Positions 44,457 through 54,573 of a stretch of DNA of 64,000 nt are shown one piece after another. Location of the stretch: positions 1 through 64,000 of the forward strand of contig NZ_JABKAU010000011.1 in the NCBI RefSeq assembly GCF_013377885.1, written 5' to 3'. A model generated the notes under the pieces. That model did no database searches. It was not told the origin of the DNA and was given only the letters and a program-made list of their open reading frames with translations. The translations under genes and the position numbers were made by a program. Each line of letters opens with the position of its first letter. The first letter of the stretch is position 1. Source of the DNA: Hymenobacter lapidiphilus (lineage in GTDB: Bacteria > Bacteroidota > Bacteroidia > Cytophagales > Hymenobacteraceae).

Positions 44457-47400
44457 CTATTTGCCCTTGGCGGCCTTGCTTTTAGCAGCTGACTTTGCGG
44501 CTGGTTTTGCCTTGGCGGCCGGAGAAGTGGCTTTGCTGGCGGCCTTGGCAGCCGGAGCAGCGGCCGCTGGCCGGGCAACAGCCCGGCGGATTGGCCGACG
44601 CTCGGGGGCCGGCGTAGGCTCGGCGCGGCGCGGCCGGCGCGGTGCAGCGGCCGCCGGAGCTACCGGTGCCGGAGCAGCGGCCGGGGCGGGCCGGCGCGTC
44701 AGGCGCCGACGGATTGGTTCGGGTTCCGGCTCGGGCTCAGGCTCCAGGTATTCCATCAGCTGGAAGGCCGAAAGACCCAGCTGCAGGTCGTCGGCAATAT
44801 CGGTCAGGTTCTGACTGCTAGTGGTCAGCTCCTGCATGCTGGTGGAAAGCTGCTTGGCGGTGCCGGCCACCTGCTGGGTGCCCGAGGCGGTCTGCTCGGC
44901 AATGGCTACCACTTCCTCCACGTACTTCACCACGTCGCCGATACTCGTTTTCTGAATCTCGGTGGCCGTGAGGATGTCACGGCTGGTGCGCAGGGTTTCG
45001 CCGCTACTGGTAGCAATGTTCTTAAAGGCCGAGCTGGCCTCGAAGGTGGCGTTTTTACCCTTGAGTACCCGGCCTTCCATGGTGCTGATGGCGGTAGCGG
45101 CCGAGGTGGTGTCCTTCCGAACGTCCTCCACCAGCGTGGCAATTTCGCTGGCCGATTTGCGCGAGCCTTCAGCCAGCTTCCGAATTTCTTCGGCTACTAC
45201 GGCAAAGCCGCGGCCAGCCTCACCTGCCCGGGCAGCCTCAATGGCGGCGTTCAGGGCCAGCAGGTTGGTTTGCGAGGCAATGTCGGTAATCACGCCCAGC
45301 GACTTGCTGATTTCACCCGAACGCGTACTCAGTACTTCAATGGTTTTCGAGGTCTGGGCAGCAGCCGAGCTGATTTCCTCCATGTTTTTCACCACTTCGG
45401 CAACGGTTTTCAAGCCCAGCTGCGAAGTCTGCTCACCGAGGATGGCCGCCTTAATACCGACATCGGCTTTACCGGCAGTTTCCTTGGTGGCCTGCATGAT
45501 TTCCTCAATCAGCTTGAAAGCCTGGTCGGTCTTGAGCGCCTGGTTCTGAGCACCTTCGGCCATTTGCTGCATGGCGCGGGCCACATCGGCCGTTACCTGG
45601 CTCATGGCCTGGCCCTTCTCTACCATCTCTTCCGACGACTCGCCAACAATCTGCGATGACTCGTTGATTTCGCCCAGCAGCTCGTTGAGGTTGTCCACGG
45701 CCAGGTTCAGGGCATCGGCCATGGCGCGGATGTCGCCGGTGGTTTCAATCTCGGCCCGCTGCTGCAGGTCACCTTCCGAAATGGCCCGTACCACCCGGCT
45801 CACTTCGAGTACCGGCGAGGCAATAGATTCGATGAGGGCGTTAAGCGTGTCCACAAGCTCTTTCCACGAGCCCGACACATCAGTCACGGTGGCCCGCTCG
45901 GTGAGCTTGCCCTCCACGCCGGCCACCTTGGCTACCCGGCTTACTTCCACGGCCAGGCGGTTGAGGTCGTCCACCATGCGGTTGATGGTTTCGGCCAGGT
46001 CGGCCACCTCGCCCTGAGCGTCGAGCGTCAGTTTCTGGGTCAGGTCGCCCTGGCTTACGGCCGTTACTACTTTCACGAGGCCCCGCACCTGGGTGGTGAG
46101 GTTGGCGGCCATGGTGTTTACGTTGTCGGTCAGCTGCTTCCACACGCCATCCACGTTGGGCACATTGGCCTGACCGCCGAGGCGGCCCTCCGTGCCTACT
46201 TCCTGCGCCACGCGGGTTACTTCGCCGGCAAACACGTTCAGCGAGTCCACCATCTGGTTGATGTTGTCCTTGAGGTCGAGCAGCTCGCCTTTCACATCAA
46301 CCGATACCTTCTGGCTCAAATCACCCCGGGCTACGGCCGAGGTTACGTTGGCAATGTCGCGCACCTGGCTCGTAAGCGAGGCGGCCATGAAGTTTACGTT
46401 GTCGGTCAGGTCTTTCCAGGTGCCGCGCACGTTGGGTACGTTGGCCTGACCGCCGAGGCGGCCTTCGGTACCTACTTCGCGGGCCACGCGGGTTACCTCA
46501 TCACCAAAAGTGTTGAGTGAGTCCACCATTTGGTTGAGGTTTTCCTTGAGCTGGAAAAGCTCGCCTTTTACGTCAACCGATACTTTCTGGCTCAGGTCGC
46601 CTTTAGCAACGGCCGTAGCCACGTTGGCAATGTCGCGCACCTGAGAAGTCAGGTTGCTGGCCATCGTGTTCACGTTGTCCGTCAGGTCTTTCCAGGTACC
46701 CGATACGCTCGGCACGTTGGCCTGGCCACCCAGAATACCTTCGGTGCCTACTTCGCGGGCCACGCGGGTTACTTCGCCGGCAAACACGTTCAGCGAATCC
46801 ACCATCTGGTTAAGGATGTCCTTGAGTTCCAGGATTTCGCCCTTCACGTCCACAGTCATCTTCTGCGTCAGGTCGCCTTTAGCTACGGCCGTGGCCACGT
46901 TGGCAATATCGCGCACCTGACTCGTCAGGTTGCTGGCCATCGTGTTTACGTTGTCGGTCAGCTCTTTCCAGGTACCACCTACGTTGGGCACGGAGGCCTG
47001 GCCACCAAGCTTGCCCTCGGTGCCTACTTCGCGGGCCACGCGGGTTACTTCGTCGCCGAAGATGTTGAGCGAGTCCACCATCTGGTTGAGGATGTCCTTA
47101 AGCTCCAGGATTTCGCCCTTCACGTTCACGGTCATCTTCTGCGTCAGGTCGCCTTTAGCAACGGCCGTAGCCACGTTGGCAATGTCGCGCACCTGAGAAG
47201 TCAGGTTGCTGGCCATCGTGTTCACGTTGTCCGTCAGCTCTTTCCAGGTGCCGGCTACGTTGGGCACGCTGGCCTGGCCGCCGAGCTTACCCTCGGTGCC
47301 TACTTCCTGGGCCACGCGGGTTACTTCGCCGGCAAACAGGTTGAGCGAGTCCACCATTTGGTTGAGATTCTGCTTCAGATCGAGCAGCTCACCTTTCACA

Positions 47401-48203
47401 TCGACGGTGATTTTCTGGCTTAGGTCGCCTTTGGCTACGGCCGTGGCCACGTTGGCAATGTCGCGCACCTGACTCGTCAGGTTGCTGGCCATTGTGTTCA
47501 CGTTATCCGTCAGGTCTTTCCACACGCCGCCTACGTTGGGCACCGAGGCTTGGCCGCCGAGCTTGCCCTCGGTGCCTACTTCCTGGGCCACGCGGGTTAC
47601 TTCGCCGGCAAACAGGTTCAGGTTGTCGATGGTCTTGTTGATGGTTTCGGCCATCACCTTGAAGTCGCCCGAAACCGGAATCTGGAACGTTTCGTCGAGG
47701 TTGCCGCGGCTGATGTTCTTGAGCACTTTGCCCACTTCGAGCACCGGCACGGCAATGCTGTCGACGAGGCCATTGATGTTGTTGATCATGTCGCGCCAGA
47801 AGCCGGCGGCGCTTTCAACCGACGCCCGGGCCTTCAGATTGCCCTCTACGCCGGCCACCTTTGAAATGCGCGACACCTCACCACCTACGCCGGCAATCAT
47901 GTCGACCATCGAGTTGTAGGCCTCGGCTATTTCGGCGAAGATGTCGTCGTTCTGCTTGGTCAGCCGCACGCTCACGTCGCCCTTTTTAAAGGCGTCGAGC
48001 GCATAGAGCACCCGGTTGAGCTGGTCGTTGATATAATCCGAATCGGAACTCTTAGTCGATAAGTGACGGGAATCCTCGGCTCCTTTTTTACGCGTGTGGT
48101 CGCTGCGGACCGGTTGCACAGCGGCGCCGGGGGCCTTGGCAGTAACGGTGTCCGGGGTCGTGGTGGCCGGACGGGTGGATTGGGACGTCTTTGCTGAAGC
48201 CAT
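44457..48203 (-). CDS. Soluble poly-HAMP methyl-accepting chemotaxis protein with basic tail
   Basis: 1248 residues from the ATG at 48203; no membrane helix and no signal peptide, so it is cytosolic. After a disordered N-terminus (1-60) come eight repeats of 92 residues (about 90-830), each with [18 protein letters not shown] and AVAKGDLxQKxTVDVKGE. These are tandem HAMP units like those of fungal group III (Nik1/Os-1) kinases. A methyl-accepting hairpin follows, with the signature tip [20 protein letters not shown] and [16 protein letters not shown]. After a PEPEPEPEP hinge the last 85 residues are Arg/Lys/Ala/Pro-rich and histone-H1-like. It is the first gene of the che operon. Confidence 0.9.
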   Translation of the reverse strand: MASAKTSQSTRPATTTPDTVTAKAPGAAVQPVRSDHTRKKGAEDSRHLSTKSSDSDYINDQLNRVLYALDAFKKGDVSVRLTKQNDDIFAEIAEAYNSMVDMIAGVGGEVSRISKVAGVEGNLKARASVESAAGFWRDMINNINGLVDSIAVPVLEVGKVLKNISRGNLDETFQIPVSGDFKVMAETINKTIDNLNLFAGEVTRVAQEVGTEGKLGGQASVPNVGGVWKDLTDNVNTMASNLTSQVRDIANVATAVAKGDLSQKITVDVKGELLDLKQNLNQMVDSLNLFAGEVTRVAQEVGTEGKLGGQASVPNVAGTWKELTDNVNTMASNLTSQVRDIANVATAVAKGDLTQKMTVNVKGEILELKDILNQMVDSLNIFGDEVTRVAREVGTEGKLGGQASVPNVGGTWKELTDNVNTMASNLTSQVRDIANVATAVAKGDLTQKMTVDVKGEILELKDILNQMVDSLNVFAGEVTRVAREVGTEGILGGQANVPSVSGTWKDLTDNVNTMASNLTSQVRDIANVATAVAKGDLSQKVSVDVKGELFQLKENLNQMVDSLNTFGDEVTRVAREVGTEGRLGGQANVPNVRGTWKDLTDNVNFMAASLTSQVRDIANVTSAVARGDLSQKVSVDVKGELLDLKDNINQMVDSLNVFAGEVTRVAQEVGTEGRLGGQANVPNVDGVWKQLTDNVNTMAANLTTQVRGLVKVVTAVSQGDLTQKLTLDAQGEVADLAETINRMVDDLNRLAVEVSRVAKVAGVEGKLTERATVTDVSGSWKELVDTLNALIESIASPVLEVSRVVRAISEGDLQQRAEIETTGDIRAMADALNLAVDNLNELLGEINESSQIVGESSEEMVEKGQAMSQVTADVARAMQQMAEGAQNQALKTDQAFKLIEEIMQATKETAGKADVGIKAAILGEQTSQLGLKTVAEVVKNMEEISSAAAQTSKTIEVLSTRSGEISKSLGVITDIASQTNLLALNAAIEAARAGEAGRGFAVVAEEIRKLAEGSRKSASEIATLVEDVRKDTTSAATAISTMEGRVLKGKNATFEASSAFKNIATSSGETLRTSRDILTATEIQKTSIGDVVKYVEEVVAIAEQTASGTQQVAGTAKQLSTSMQELTTSSQNLTDIADDLQLGLSAFQLMEYLEPEPEPEPEPIRRRLTRRPAPAAAPAPVAPAAAAPRRPRRAEPTPAPERRPIRRAVARPAAAAPAAKAASKATSPAAKAKPAAKSAAKSKAAKGK
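46180..47600. repeat. Tandem 276-bp repeats inside the receptor gene
   Basis: The central HAMP repeats are near-identical at DNA level with a 276-bp period; the same reading recurs at 46654, 46930, 47206 and 47482. Such repeats can change number by recombination and are hard to assemble from short reads. Confidence 0.8.
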
Positions 48204-48580
48204 AGGGAGGAAGAGTAACCAAATCCGCGCAGCATGGGCTGAGCGCAAACAAAACTGCCAGGATGGGATTTCTTAGTCAACAAAGGTAGCAGAACTGCCG
48301 ATTCGGCCACAACTCATTCCGGTATCCGTCATAAAAAGCCCGCATGTTTCTGCTCAGACGTTGCCGGATGGGGCTTAGCCGCTAGCCACCAACCTGCTAG
48401 CCCGGCACGCTGTCCCCATCCTTACCCGGTTGCTCCTATATATAAGGAGGGCAGCCGACCCGCTTATTGGGAAGGCGTTAGGAAGGGGGCGGATTATTGC
48501 AGCATCTTTGCGGCAAAATTCAACTTTTGCGCGGGCCAGCCCGTTTCCTAGTTCATACCCGCTCCGCGTCCCCCCACCTT

Positions 48581-51088
48581 ATGGTCAAAAATTTAGTTAT
48601 CGTCGAGTCACCTGCCAAAGCAAAAACCATCGAGGGCTACCTCGGCAAAGACTTCGTTGTGCGCTCGTCCTTCGGGCACGTCCGCGACCTGCCCAAGGAC
48701 AATAACGCTATTGATATTGCCAACGGCTTCAAGCCTACCTATGTCGTTTCGGCCGACAAACGCGACATTATCAGCCAGTTGAAGAAGCTGGCCAAGGAAG
48801 CCGAAATTGTGTGGCTGGCCAGTGACGATGACCGGGAGGGCGAAGCCATCAGCTGGCACCTGGCCGAAACGCTGAATCTGAACAGTGAGAAAACGCGGCG
48901 CATTGTATTCCGCGAAATAACCAAGACTGCTATTCTCAAAGCCATTGAGAACCCGCGCGAAATCGACTTGAACCTGGTGAATGCCCAGCAGGCCCGGCGG
49001 GTGCTCGACCGGCTGGTGGGCTTCGAGTTGAGCCCGGTACTGTGGAAAAAAGTGAAGGCCGGCCTGTCGGCGGGCCGGGTACAGAGCGTGGCCGTGCGGC
49101 TGGTGGTAGACCGTGAGCGGGAAATCAGTGGCTTTACGGTGACTTCGGCTTACCGGATAGTGGCGCGTTTCGATGCCGGCCGGGGGGCGGTGCTCGAAGC
49201 TGAACTGCCCACCCGCTACAAAACCCGCGCCGAGGCCGAGGCCTTCCTGGCCCGTTGTGTGGGCGCCGATTATGCCATCCAGAACCTGGAGCAGAAGCCC
49301 GGCAAGCGCACGCCCGCGCCGCCATTCACCACTTCCACGCTGCAGCAGGAAGCCTCGCGCAAGCTCGGCTTCTCGGTGGCCCAGACCATGAGCGTGGCCC
49401 AGAAGCTCTACGAAGCCGGCCGCATCAGCTACATGCGTACCGACTCGCTGAACCTATCGGAAGATGCTATTGCGGCCGCTAAATCTGCTATTACCGATGC
49501 TTACGGCGCCGAGTACGCCCACACGCGCCACTTCAAAACCAAGTCGGCTTCGGCCCAGGAGGCCCACGAAGCCATTCGACCCACCGACTTCACGCTGCTC
49601 AAGGCCGGTTCCGACTCGCAGGAGCAGCGCCTCTACGACCTCATCCGTAAGCGGGCCATGGCCTCGCAGATGGCTGATGCCGTGATTGAGCGCACGGTTG
49701 CTACCATCGGCATCAGCACCCAGCCGGGCGTTACGCTCACGGCCAGCGGCGAGGTTATCACCTTCGAGGGCTTCTTGAAGGCTTACACCGAGAGCAAGGA
49801 CGACGAGCAGGACAGCGACGAGCCGGCCGAATCGTCGTTTTCGCGCGGGTTGCCACCCCTGAGTGTGGGCCAGCAGCTGCCTTTGCAGCAGTTTACGGCT
49901 ACCGAGCGGTACGCCTCGCCGGCGGCCCGCTTCACGGAGGCCTCGTTGGTAAAAAAGCTGGAGGAAATGGGCATCGGCCGGCCTTCGACCTATGCGCCTA
50001 CCATCAGCACCATTCAGAAGCGCGGCTACGTGGAAAAGGACTCTCGGGAGGGCAAGGAACGCAAGTTCCACGTGCTCACGCTGGAAGGCCCGCAGGTAAA
50101 GACGGAGCTCAAGACCGAAACTTACGGCGCCGATAAGGCCAAGCTGTTCCCGACCGATGTGGCCATGGTGGTCACCGACTTTCTGGTAGAGCACTTTCCC
50201 GCCATTGTCGATTTCCAGTTCACGGCCAAGGTGGAGGACGAGTTTGACCGTATTGCTGACGGCCTCGACAACTGGACCGACATGCTGAGCGGCTTCTACA
50301 CGCCATTCCACAAAACCGTGGAGCTGGGCGAGGAGATTGAGCGCAGCACGCTGGGCAGCACCCGTGAAATCGGCCTACACCCCGAAACGGGCCAGAAGCT
50401 GACTGCCCGCCTCGGCCGCTACGGCCCCTACGTGCAGATTGAGCCGCTCGAAGGCGCCCCCGAAGATGAGAAGCCGGTGTACGCCAGCCTGCGTAAAGGC
50501 CAGTTTATCGAGAGCCTGACCATTGAAGAAGCCCTCGACTTGTTTAAGCTGCCGCGGGTGGTGGGCGAGTTCGAGGAGAAGAGCATGACGGCTGCCCTCG
50601 GCCGCTTTGGCCCTTATATCCGCCACGACAGCAAGTTCTACTCGCTACGCAAAGACCAGGATCCGCACACTATTACGGGCGACGAGGGCGTGGAGTTGAT
50701 TGAGGCCAAGCGCAAGGCCGATGCCGAGCGGCTCATCAAGGCCTTCCCCGAAAACCCTGACATTCAGGTGCTCAATGGTCGTTTCGGACCTTACATTGTG
50801 GCGGGCAAGAAGAACGTGAAGATTCCGAAGGGCGAGGAGCCCACGGAGCTGACGCTGGAACGCTGCCTGGAGCTGGCCGAGGCCACGCCTGACAAGCCCG
50901 CTCGCGGCGGCCGCTTCGCCAAGAAAGCGGCCCCTGCCGCCGAAGAAAAAACCGACACGCCGGCCAAGAAAAAAGCGGCGGCTAAAAAACCAGCTGCCAA
51001 GAAGAAAGCTCCGGCCAAGAAAGCCACTGGCACCACGGCCGCTAAAAAACCAGCGGCGAAGAAGCCCACAGCCAAGAAAGCGGAATAG
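48581..51088 (+). CDS. topA: DNA topoisomerase I
   Basis: 835 residues from the ATG at 48581 (MVKNLVIVESPAKAKTIEGYLG). It relaxes negative supercoils. TOPRIM acidic residues are in IVESPAKA and the SDDDREGEAI block; the nucleophilic Tyr lies in RISYMRTDSLNLS. The C-terminal part has three zinc-free topo_C_Rpt units (LTARLGRYGPYVQIE, MTAALGRFGPYIRHD, LNGRFGPYIVAGK) and a Lys/Ala/Pro tail (about 780-835) like histone H1. The 377-bp spacer before it, shared with the divergent receptor gene, shows no ORF or strong palindrome. Confidence 0.97.
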   Translation: MVKNLVIVESPAKAKTIEGYLGKDFVVRSSFGHVRDLPKDNNAIDIANGFKPTYVVSADKRDIISQLKKLAKEAEIVWLASDDDREGEAISWHLAETLNLNSEKTRRIVFREITKTAILKAIENPREIDLNLVNAQQARRVLDRLVGFELSPVLWKKVKAGLSAGRVQSVAVRLVVDREREISGFTVTSAYRIVARFDAGRGAVLEAELPTRYKTRAEAEAFLARCVGADYAIQNLEQKPGKRTPAPPFTTSTLQQEASRKLGFSVAQTMSVAQKLYEAGRISYMRTDSLNLSEDAIAAAKSAITDAYGAEYAHTRHFKTKSASAQEAHEAIRPTDFTLLKAGSDSQEQRLYDLIRKRAMASQMADAVIERTVATIGISTQPGVTLTASGEVITFEGFLKAYTESKDDEQDSDEPAESSFSRGLPPLSVGQQLPLQQFTATERYASPAARFTEASLVKKLEEMGIGRPSTYAPTISTIQKRGYVEKDSREGKERKFHVLTLEGPQVKTELKTETYGADKAKLFPTDVAMVVTDFLVEHFPAIVDFQFTAKVEDEFDRIADGLDNWTDMLSGFYTPFHKTVELGEEIERSTLGSTREIGLHPETGQKLTARLGRYGPYVQIEPLEGAPEDEKPVYASLRKGQFIESLTIEEALDLFKLPRVVGEFEEKSMTAALGRFGPYIRHDSKFYSLRKDQDPHTITGDEGVELIEAKRKADAERLIKAFPENPDIQVLNGRFGPYIVAGKKNVKIPKGEEPTELTLERCLELAEATPDKPARGGRFAKKAAPAAEEKTDTPAKKKAAAKKPAAKKKAPAKKATGTTAAKKPAAKKPTAKKAE

Positions 51089-51147
51089 CCTGAGTTCTGA
51101 ACCACCTTTACTGGTGTCAGCAATTTGTGCCAAACCGCACTTTTGCA

Positions 51148-51180
51148 AAGCTCCGGCCGTAACTGGCCGGAGCTTTTTTT
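51148..51180 (+). terminator. Rho-independent terminator after topA
   Basis: AAGCTCCGGCC stem, 6-nt loop, complement and a run of eight T. Located 60 bp after the topA stop. Confidence 0.88.
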
Positions 51181-51247
51181 GTGGTTGAAGCAGCAAATAA
51201 CTAACCTGCATTCGCGTTCAGGTCTACTATTCCTGAGGCTACTTTAA

Positions 51248-52174
51248 ATGCGAAAAAGCTGTTTACTCTTGCTGCCCTTGCTGCTGAACTGTACCGGGCC
51301 CAGCTCCGAATCGGCGGCCGGTGCGCTTCCCGAAAACAGTGCTGATGCCACGATGGAGGGGCCCGGGCCGCCGCTGCCCGCCCCCCCTGCCCCCAAGGTG
51401 TACGCCTGGCTGCCGGCGGGCCGCTACCAGCCCAGCCAGACGGTGGCCGCCCGGTTTGCACCGCCCGCCGGCTACCAACGGATGGCGGCAGCGGAGGGCT
51501 CGTTTGGGCATTGGCTGCGGTACCTGCCGCTGCTGCCGGCCGGCACGCCGGTGAAGCTCTACAATGGCCAGCCCAAAGACCGCCAGGATGTGCATGCCGC
51601 CGTGCTCGACCTTGATGTGGGCCAGCGCGACCTGCAGCAGTGTGCCGATGCCGTTATCCGGCTGCGGGCCGAGTACCTGTTCAGCCAGAACCCCGATCAG
51701 GTACACTTCCACCTCACCAGCGGCGACGACATCGGCTTCCAGGATTGGTACTCGGGCCGGGGCTTTACGGTGAAGGGCGACGACGTGCTGCCCACCGCCC
51801 GGCCGGCCGAAGCACCCAGCCACGCCAACTTTCGCCGCTACCTCGACCAGATTTTCACCTATGCCGGTACCCTTTCGCTGAGCAAGGAGCTGCAGCCCAC
51901 ACCCCTCGCCCAGGTACAGGCCGGCGACGTGCTCATCCGGGGTGGCTCGCCGGGCCACGCCGTGCTGGTGCTCGATGTGGCCGAGCAGCCCGCCACGGGG
52001 CGCCGGCTGGTGCTGCTGGCCCAGAGCTACATGCCCGCCCAGCAGATGCACGTACTTACCAACCTCTGGGACGAAACCGGCTTGGGTGCCTGGTTCTACC
52101 TCGACCCGCAGCAGGAGCGCGTAGGCACGCCGGAATGGACGTTCAGAAAAACCGAGCTGGGCCGGTTTGAGTAG
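51248..52174 (+). CDS. DUF4846 lipoprotein
   Basis: 308 residues. Lipobox LLLNC near residue 15, then a Pro-rich linker. The core matches DUF4846: GSFGHWLRYLPL, VKLYNGQPKDRQDVHAAVLDLDVG, a helical CADAVIRLRAEYLFSQ and HFHLTSGDDIGFQDWYSGR. It contains a conserved His (SPGHAVLVLDVAE) and may have peptidase-like fold, but function is unknown. Outer membrane or periplasm. Followed after 50 bp by a sirtuin gene on the same strand. Confidence 0.85.
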   Translation: MRKSCLLLLPLLLNCTGPSSESAAGALPENSADATMEGPGPPLPAPPAPKVYAWLPAGRYQPSQTVAARFAPPAGYQRMAAAEGSFGHWLRYLPLLPAGTPVKLYNGQPKDRQDVHAAVLDLDVGQRDLQQCADAVIRLRAEYLFSQNPDQVHFHLTSGDDIGFQDWYSGRGFTVKGDDVLPTARPAEAPSHANFRRYLDQIFTYAGTLSLSKELQPTPLAQVQAGDVLIRGGSPGHAVLVLDVAEQPATGRRLVLLAQSYMPAQQMHVLTNLWDETGLGAWFYLDPQQERVGTPEWTFRKTELGRFE

Positions 52175-52224
52175 ACCAACCAATCAATACCGGCATCACA
52201 CCCCCCACTCCATCATCACGCATT

Positions 52225-52923
52225 ATGAAGAAGATTGTAGCCTTAACTGGTGCCGGCATATCGGCGGAAAGCGGATTGGCCACGTTCCGGGGCTCCGATG
52301 GCCTCTGGGAGGGCCACCGCATCGAGGACGTAGCCACGCCCGAAGGCTGGGCCAAAAACCCGGCTTTGGTGCTCGACTTTTACAACCAGCGCCGGGCCGC
52401 CGCCCGCGTCGCCCAACCCAACGCCGGCCACCTAGCCCTGGCCGGGCTGGAAGACCAGTTTGAGGTGGTAGTGATTACCCAGAACGTGGACGATTTGCAC
52501 GAGCGGGCCGGCTCAACCAAGGTGTTGCACCTGCACGGCAAGCTGTTCGAGAGCCGCAGCTCGCGCCATGAGGAACTGGTGTACCCCATGAGCAGCGACC
52601 GGATTGAGCTGGGCGAGAACTGCGCGAAGGGCTACCAGTTACGGCCCAATATTGTGTGGTTTGGCGAGGCGGTGCCCATGATGGAGGTAGCCATGGAAGA
52701 AGTAGAAACCGCCGACGTGCTGCTGGTGGCGGGCACTTCACTACAGGTATATCCGGCGGCCGGCCTGCTCGATTACGTGCCTCGTAACGCGCCTATCTAC
52801 GTCATCGACCCTGGCCGCCCCCCGATAGCCTCCCGGCCGCGGCTGCACTTCATCACCGAGCCAGCCACCACCGGTTTGCCCCATGTGGCCCGGCTGCTGC
52901 GGCAGGAGTTGGCAGACGAGTAG
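52225..52923 (+). CDS. NAD-dependent deacylase, sirtuin (CobB/SIRT5-like)
   Basis: 232 residues. NAD-binding GAGISAESGLATFRG and the catalytic His region TQNVDDLHERAGSTKVLHLHGKL are intact. Residues Y53 and R56 (DFYNQRR) match the Tyr-x-x-Arg pair that in SIRT5/CobB recognises succinyl- or malonyl-lysine. The usual four zinc cysteines are missing: between the catalytic His and the next sheet there is only one Cys (GENCAKGYQ). Zinc-independent sirtuins exist, so it may be active. Confidence 0.92.
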   Translation: MKKIVALTGAGISAESGLATFRGSDGLWEGHRIEDVATPEGWAKNPALVLDFYNQRRAAARVAQPNAGHLALAGLEDQFEVVVITQNVDDLHERAGSTKVLHLHGKLFESRSSRHEELVYPMSSDRIELGENCAKGYQLRPNIVWFGEAVPMMEVAMEEVETADVLLVAGTSLQVYPAAGLLDYVPRNAPIYVIDPGRPPIASRPRLHFITEPATTGLPHVARLLRQELADE

Positions 52924-53133
52924 CCATGGGGCCACGTCTGACTCGCATCGGCCCGAGTAGAGACAGTTGAAAAGTTAATATATAATATAAATTATATGTA
53001 ATTTAGTATCATGAGTCAACCTTACGCACTGCAACTGTAGCGCGAACCGCAGGACATCGAAAATAAGCTCGCGGCCCTCATTAGGGTAAGTTTTACTCAA
53101 ATCAGCATACACATCAACTTAACTACCCGGGCT

Positions 53134-54522
53134 GTGCAGAAGCATTTACTCCTCTCTTTAGTGGCCAGCTTAGGCATGGGCTCGGCTCTGGGTCAGAGCA
53201 GCATTCCGGCAGGTGGGGGTGGCTATTCGCCGCCGGTCGGTATTTGCCTCTCGGGTGAGCAAAGAGTTGTAATCGATAGTATGCTGGCCCGAAACGTGCG
53301 GCAGCTTGTCGGTCAGGGACTTTTGCCTGCTGAGCCAGCCCGGCCGGAGGCTACTGTTCTGCTCGATTGGCCATTACGCCAGGCCGCTGGCTTCAAATAC
53401 AACAGCATTTACGGGGTTTCCAACTTTGTCGACCACAACCCGATAATTGGGAAACTCCAGGATTGGGACTGCAATACCCGCACCTACGACACGGGCAACT
53501 ACAACCACGCCGGCACCGACATTTTCCTCTGGCCCTTCGACCAAAATATGATGGACAGCGGACAGGCCCAGATTACAGCGGCTGCTCCCGGCGTTATCAT
53601 CGGCCGCTTCGACGGCAACTTCGACCTCAACTGCGTTCTGTCCAATGCCAACTGGAACGCGGTGTATCTGCGCCATACCGATGGGTCGGTGACCTGGTAC
53701 GGGCACATGAAAACAGGTTCGGTAACCGGCAAGCAGCTCGGCGCAACCGTTGCGGCGGGCGAAGTACTGGGCACGGTGGGTAGTTCGGGCAGCTCTACGG
53801 GCCCGCACCTGCACTTCGAACTGCACGATGCGCAGGGCAAGGTTGTGGACCCGTATGCGGGCCCATGCGGCGCGGCAACCAGCTCCTGGGCGGCGCAAAA
53901 GCCCTATTACGAGCCAACCGTCAATGCCGTCCTCACGCATCAGCAGGCGCCGGTATTTGAAGCCTGCCCGAAACCCGACCAAACCAATCTCAGCGACAAC
54001 CTGATGGTAGGCGAAACCGCCTATTTCGCGGCCTATTACCACGACCAGCGCCAGGGGCAAGCCAGCGCCTATACCGTTTACCGGCCCGATAATACGGTCT
54101 TTGCGAAGTGGAATCATAGTTCGACAGCGGCACACTTCGCCTCCTCATATTGGTACTGGCCGCTCAAAATGCCGACAACGGCCGTACCCGGTAGCTGGCG
54201 GTTCGAAGTAGCCTACGAAGGCACGGTAGTTAAGCACGAATTCACGGTGGGCAAAACCGTTACGGCTCTTACCAGCGCACGCCAGCCAGCAGCCTTCACG
54301 CTGGCCCCCAACCCGGCCCAGCGCCGCGCTACTCTCACGCTGGCCAGCCAGCCCGTGGCCGGAGCCGAAGCGGTTATTCGTACCATGCTGGGGCAGTTGG
54401 TGAGCCGGCAGCCGCTGGCCTCCCGCCTTACCGAGCTGGCCTTGCCGGCCTCCCCCGGCCTTTACCTGGTTACGCTGCCTACCGCCGAAGGTACTGCTAC
54501 CCAAAAGCTGCTGATTGAGTAG
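53134..54522 (+). CDS. Exported M23 peptidase with type IX sorting domain
   Basis: 462 residues from a GTG start giving a signal peptide (VQKHLLLSLVASLGMGSALGQ). The M23 domain (about 110-255) has HAGTDIFLWPF (zinc His and Asp) and GPHLHFELHD (HxH). Residues about 290-380 are a beta domain. The last 75 (AFTLAPNPAQRRATLTLASQ... PGLYLVTLP) form a C-terminal type A sorting domain for the type IX secretion system, so the enzyme is likely exported to the cell surface. M23 enzymes cut peptidoglycan crosslinks. Upstream 52924-53133 is AT-rich and holds only a decayed fragment. Confidence 0.92.
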   Translation: MQKHLLLSLVASLGMGSALGQSSIPAGGGGYSPPVGICLSGEQRVVIDSMLARNVRQLVGQGLLPAEPARPEATVLLDWPLRQAAGFKYNSIYGVSNFVDHNPIIGKLQDWDCNTRTYDTGNYNHAGTDIFLWPFDQNMMDSGQAQITAAAPGVIIGRFDGNFDLNCVLSNANWNAVYLRHTDGSVTWYGHMKTGSVTGKQLGATVAAGEVLGTVGSSGSSTGPHLHFELHDAQGKVVDPYAGPCGAATSSWAAQKPYYEPTVNAVLTHQQAPVFEACPKPDQTNLSDNLMVGETAYFAAYYHDQRQGQASAYTVYRPDNTVFAKWNHSSTAAHFASSYWYWPLKMPTTAVPGSWRFEVAYEGTVVKHEFTVGKTVTALTSARQPAAFTLAPNPAQRRATLTLASQPVAGAEAVIRTMLGQLVSRQPLASRLTELALPASPGLYLVTLPTAEGTATQKLLIE

Positions 54523-54573
54523 TTTCGGGCTGCCTACCGGTAACTCCTGCTACTTCTCCCCTCCCTTGTTTCT

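Noticed and set aside
46530..47472. Repeated ORFs on the plus strand within the receptor gene
   Set aside because: They repeat every 276 bp because the HAMP coding repeats do; they are mirror frames of the receptor.
53011..53133. Possible small gene starting MSQPYALQL with an early stop, then REPQDIENKLAAL
   Set aside because: Stop after nine codons and no conserved continuation; at most a gene remnant in AT-rich spacer DNA.
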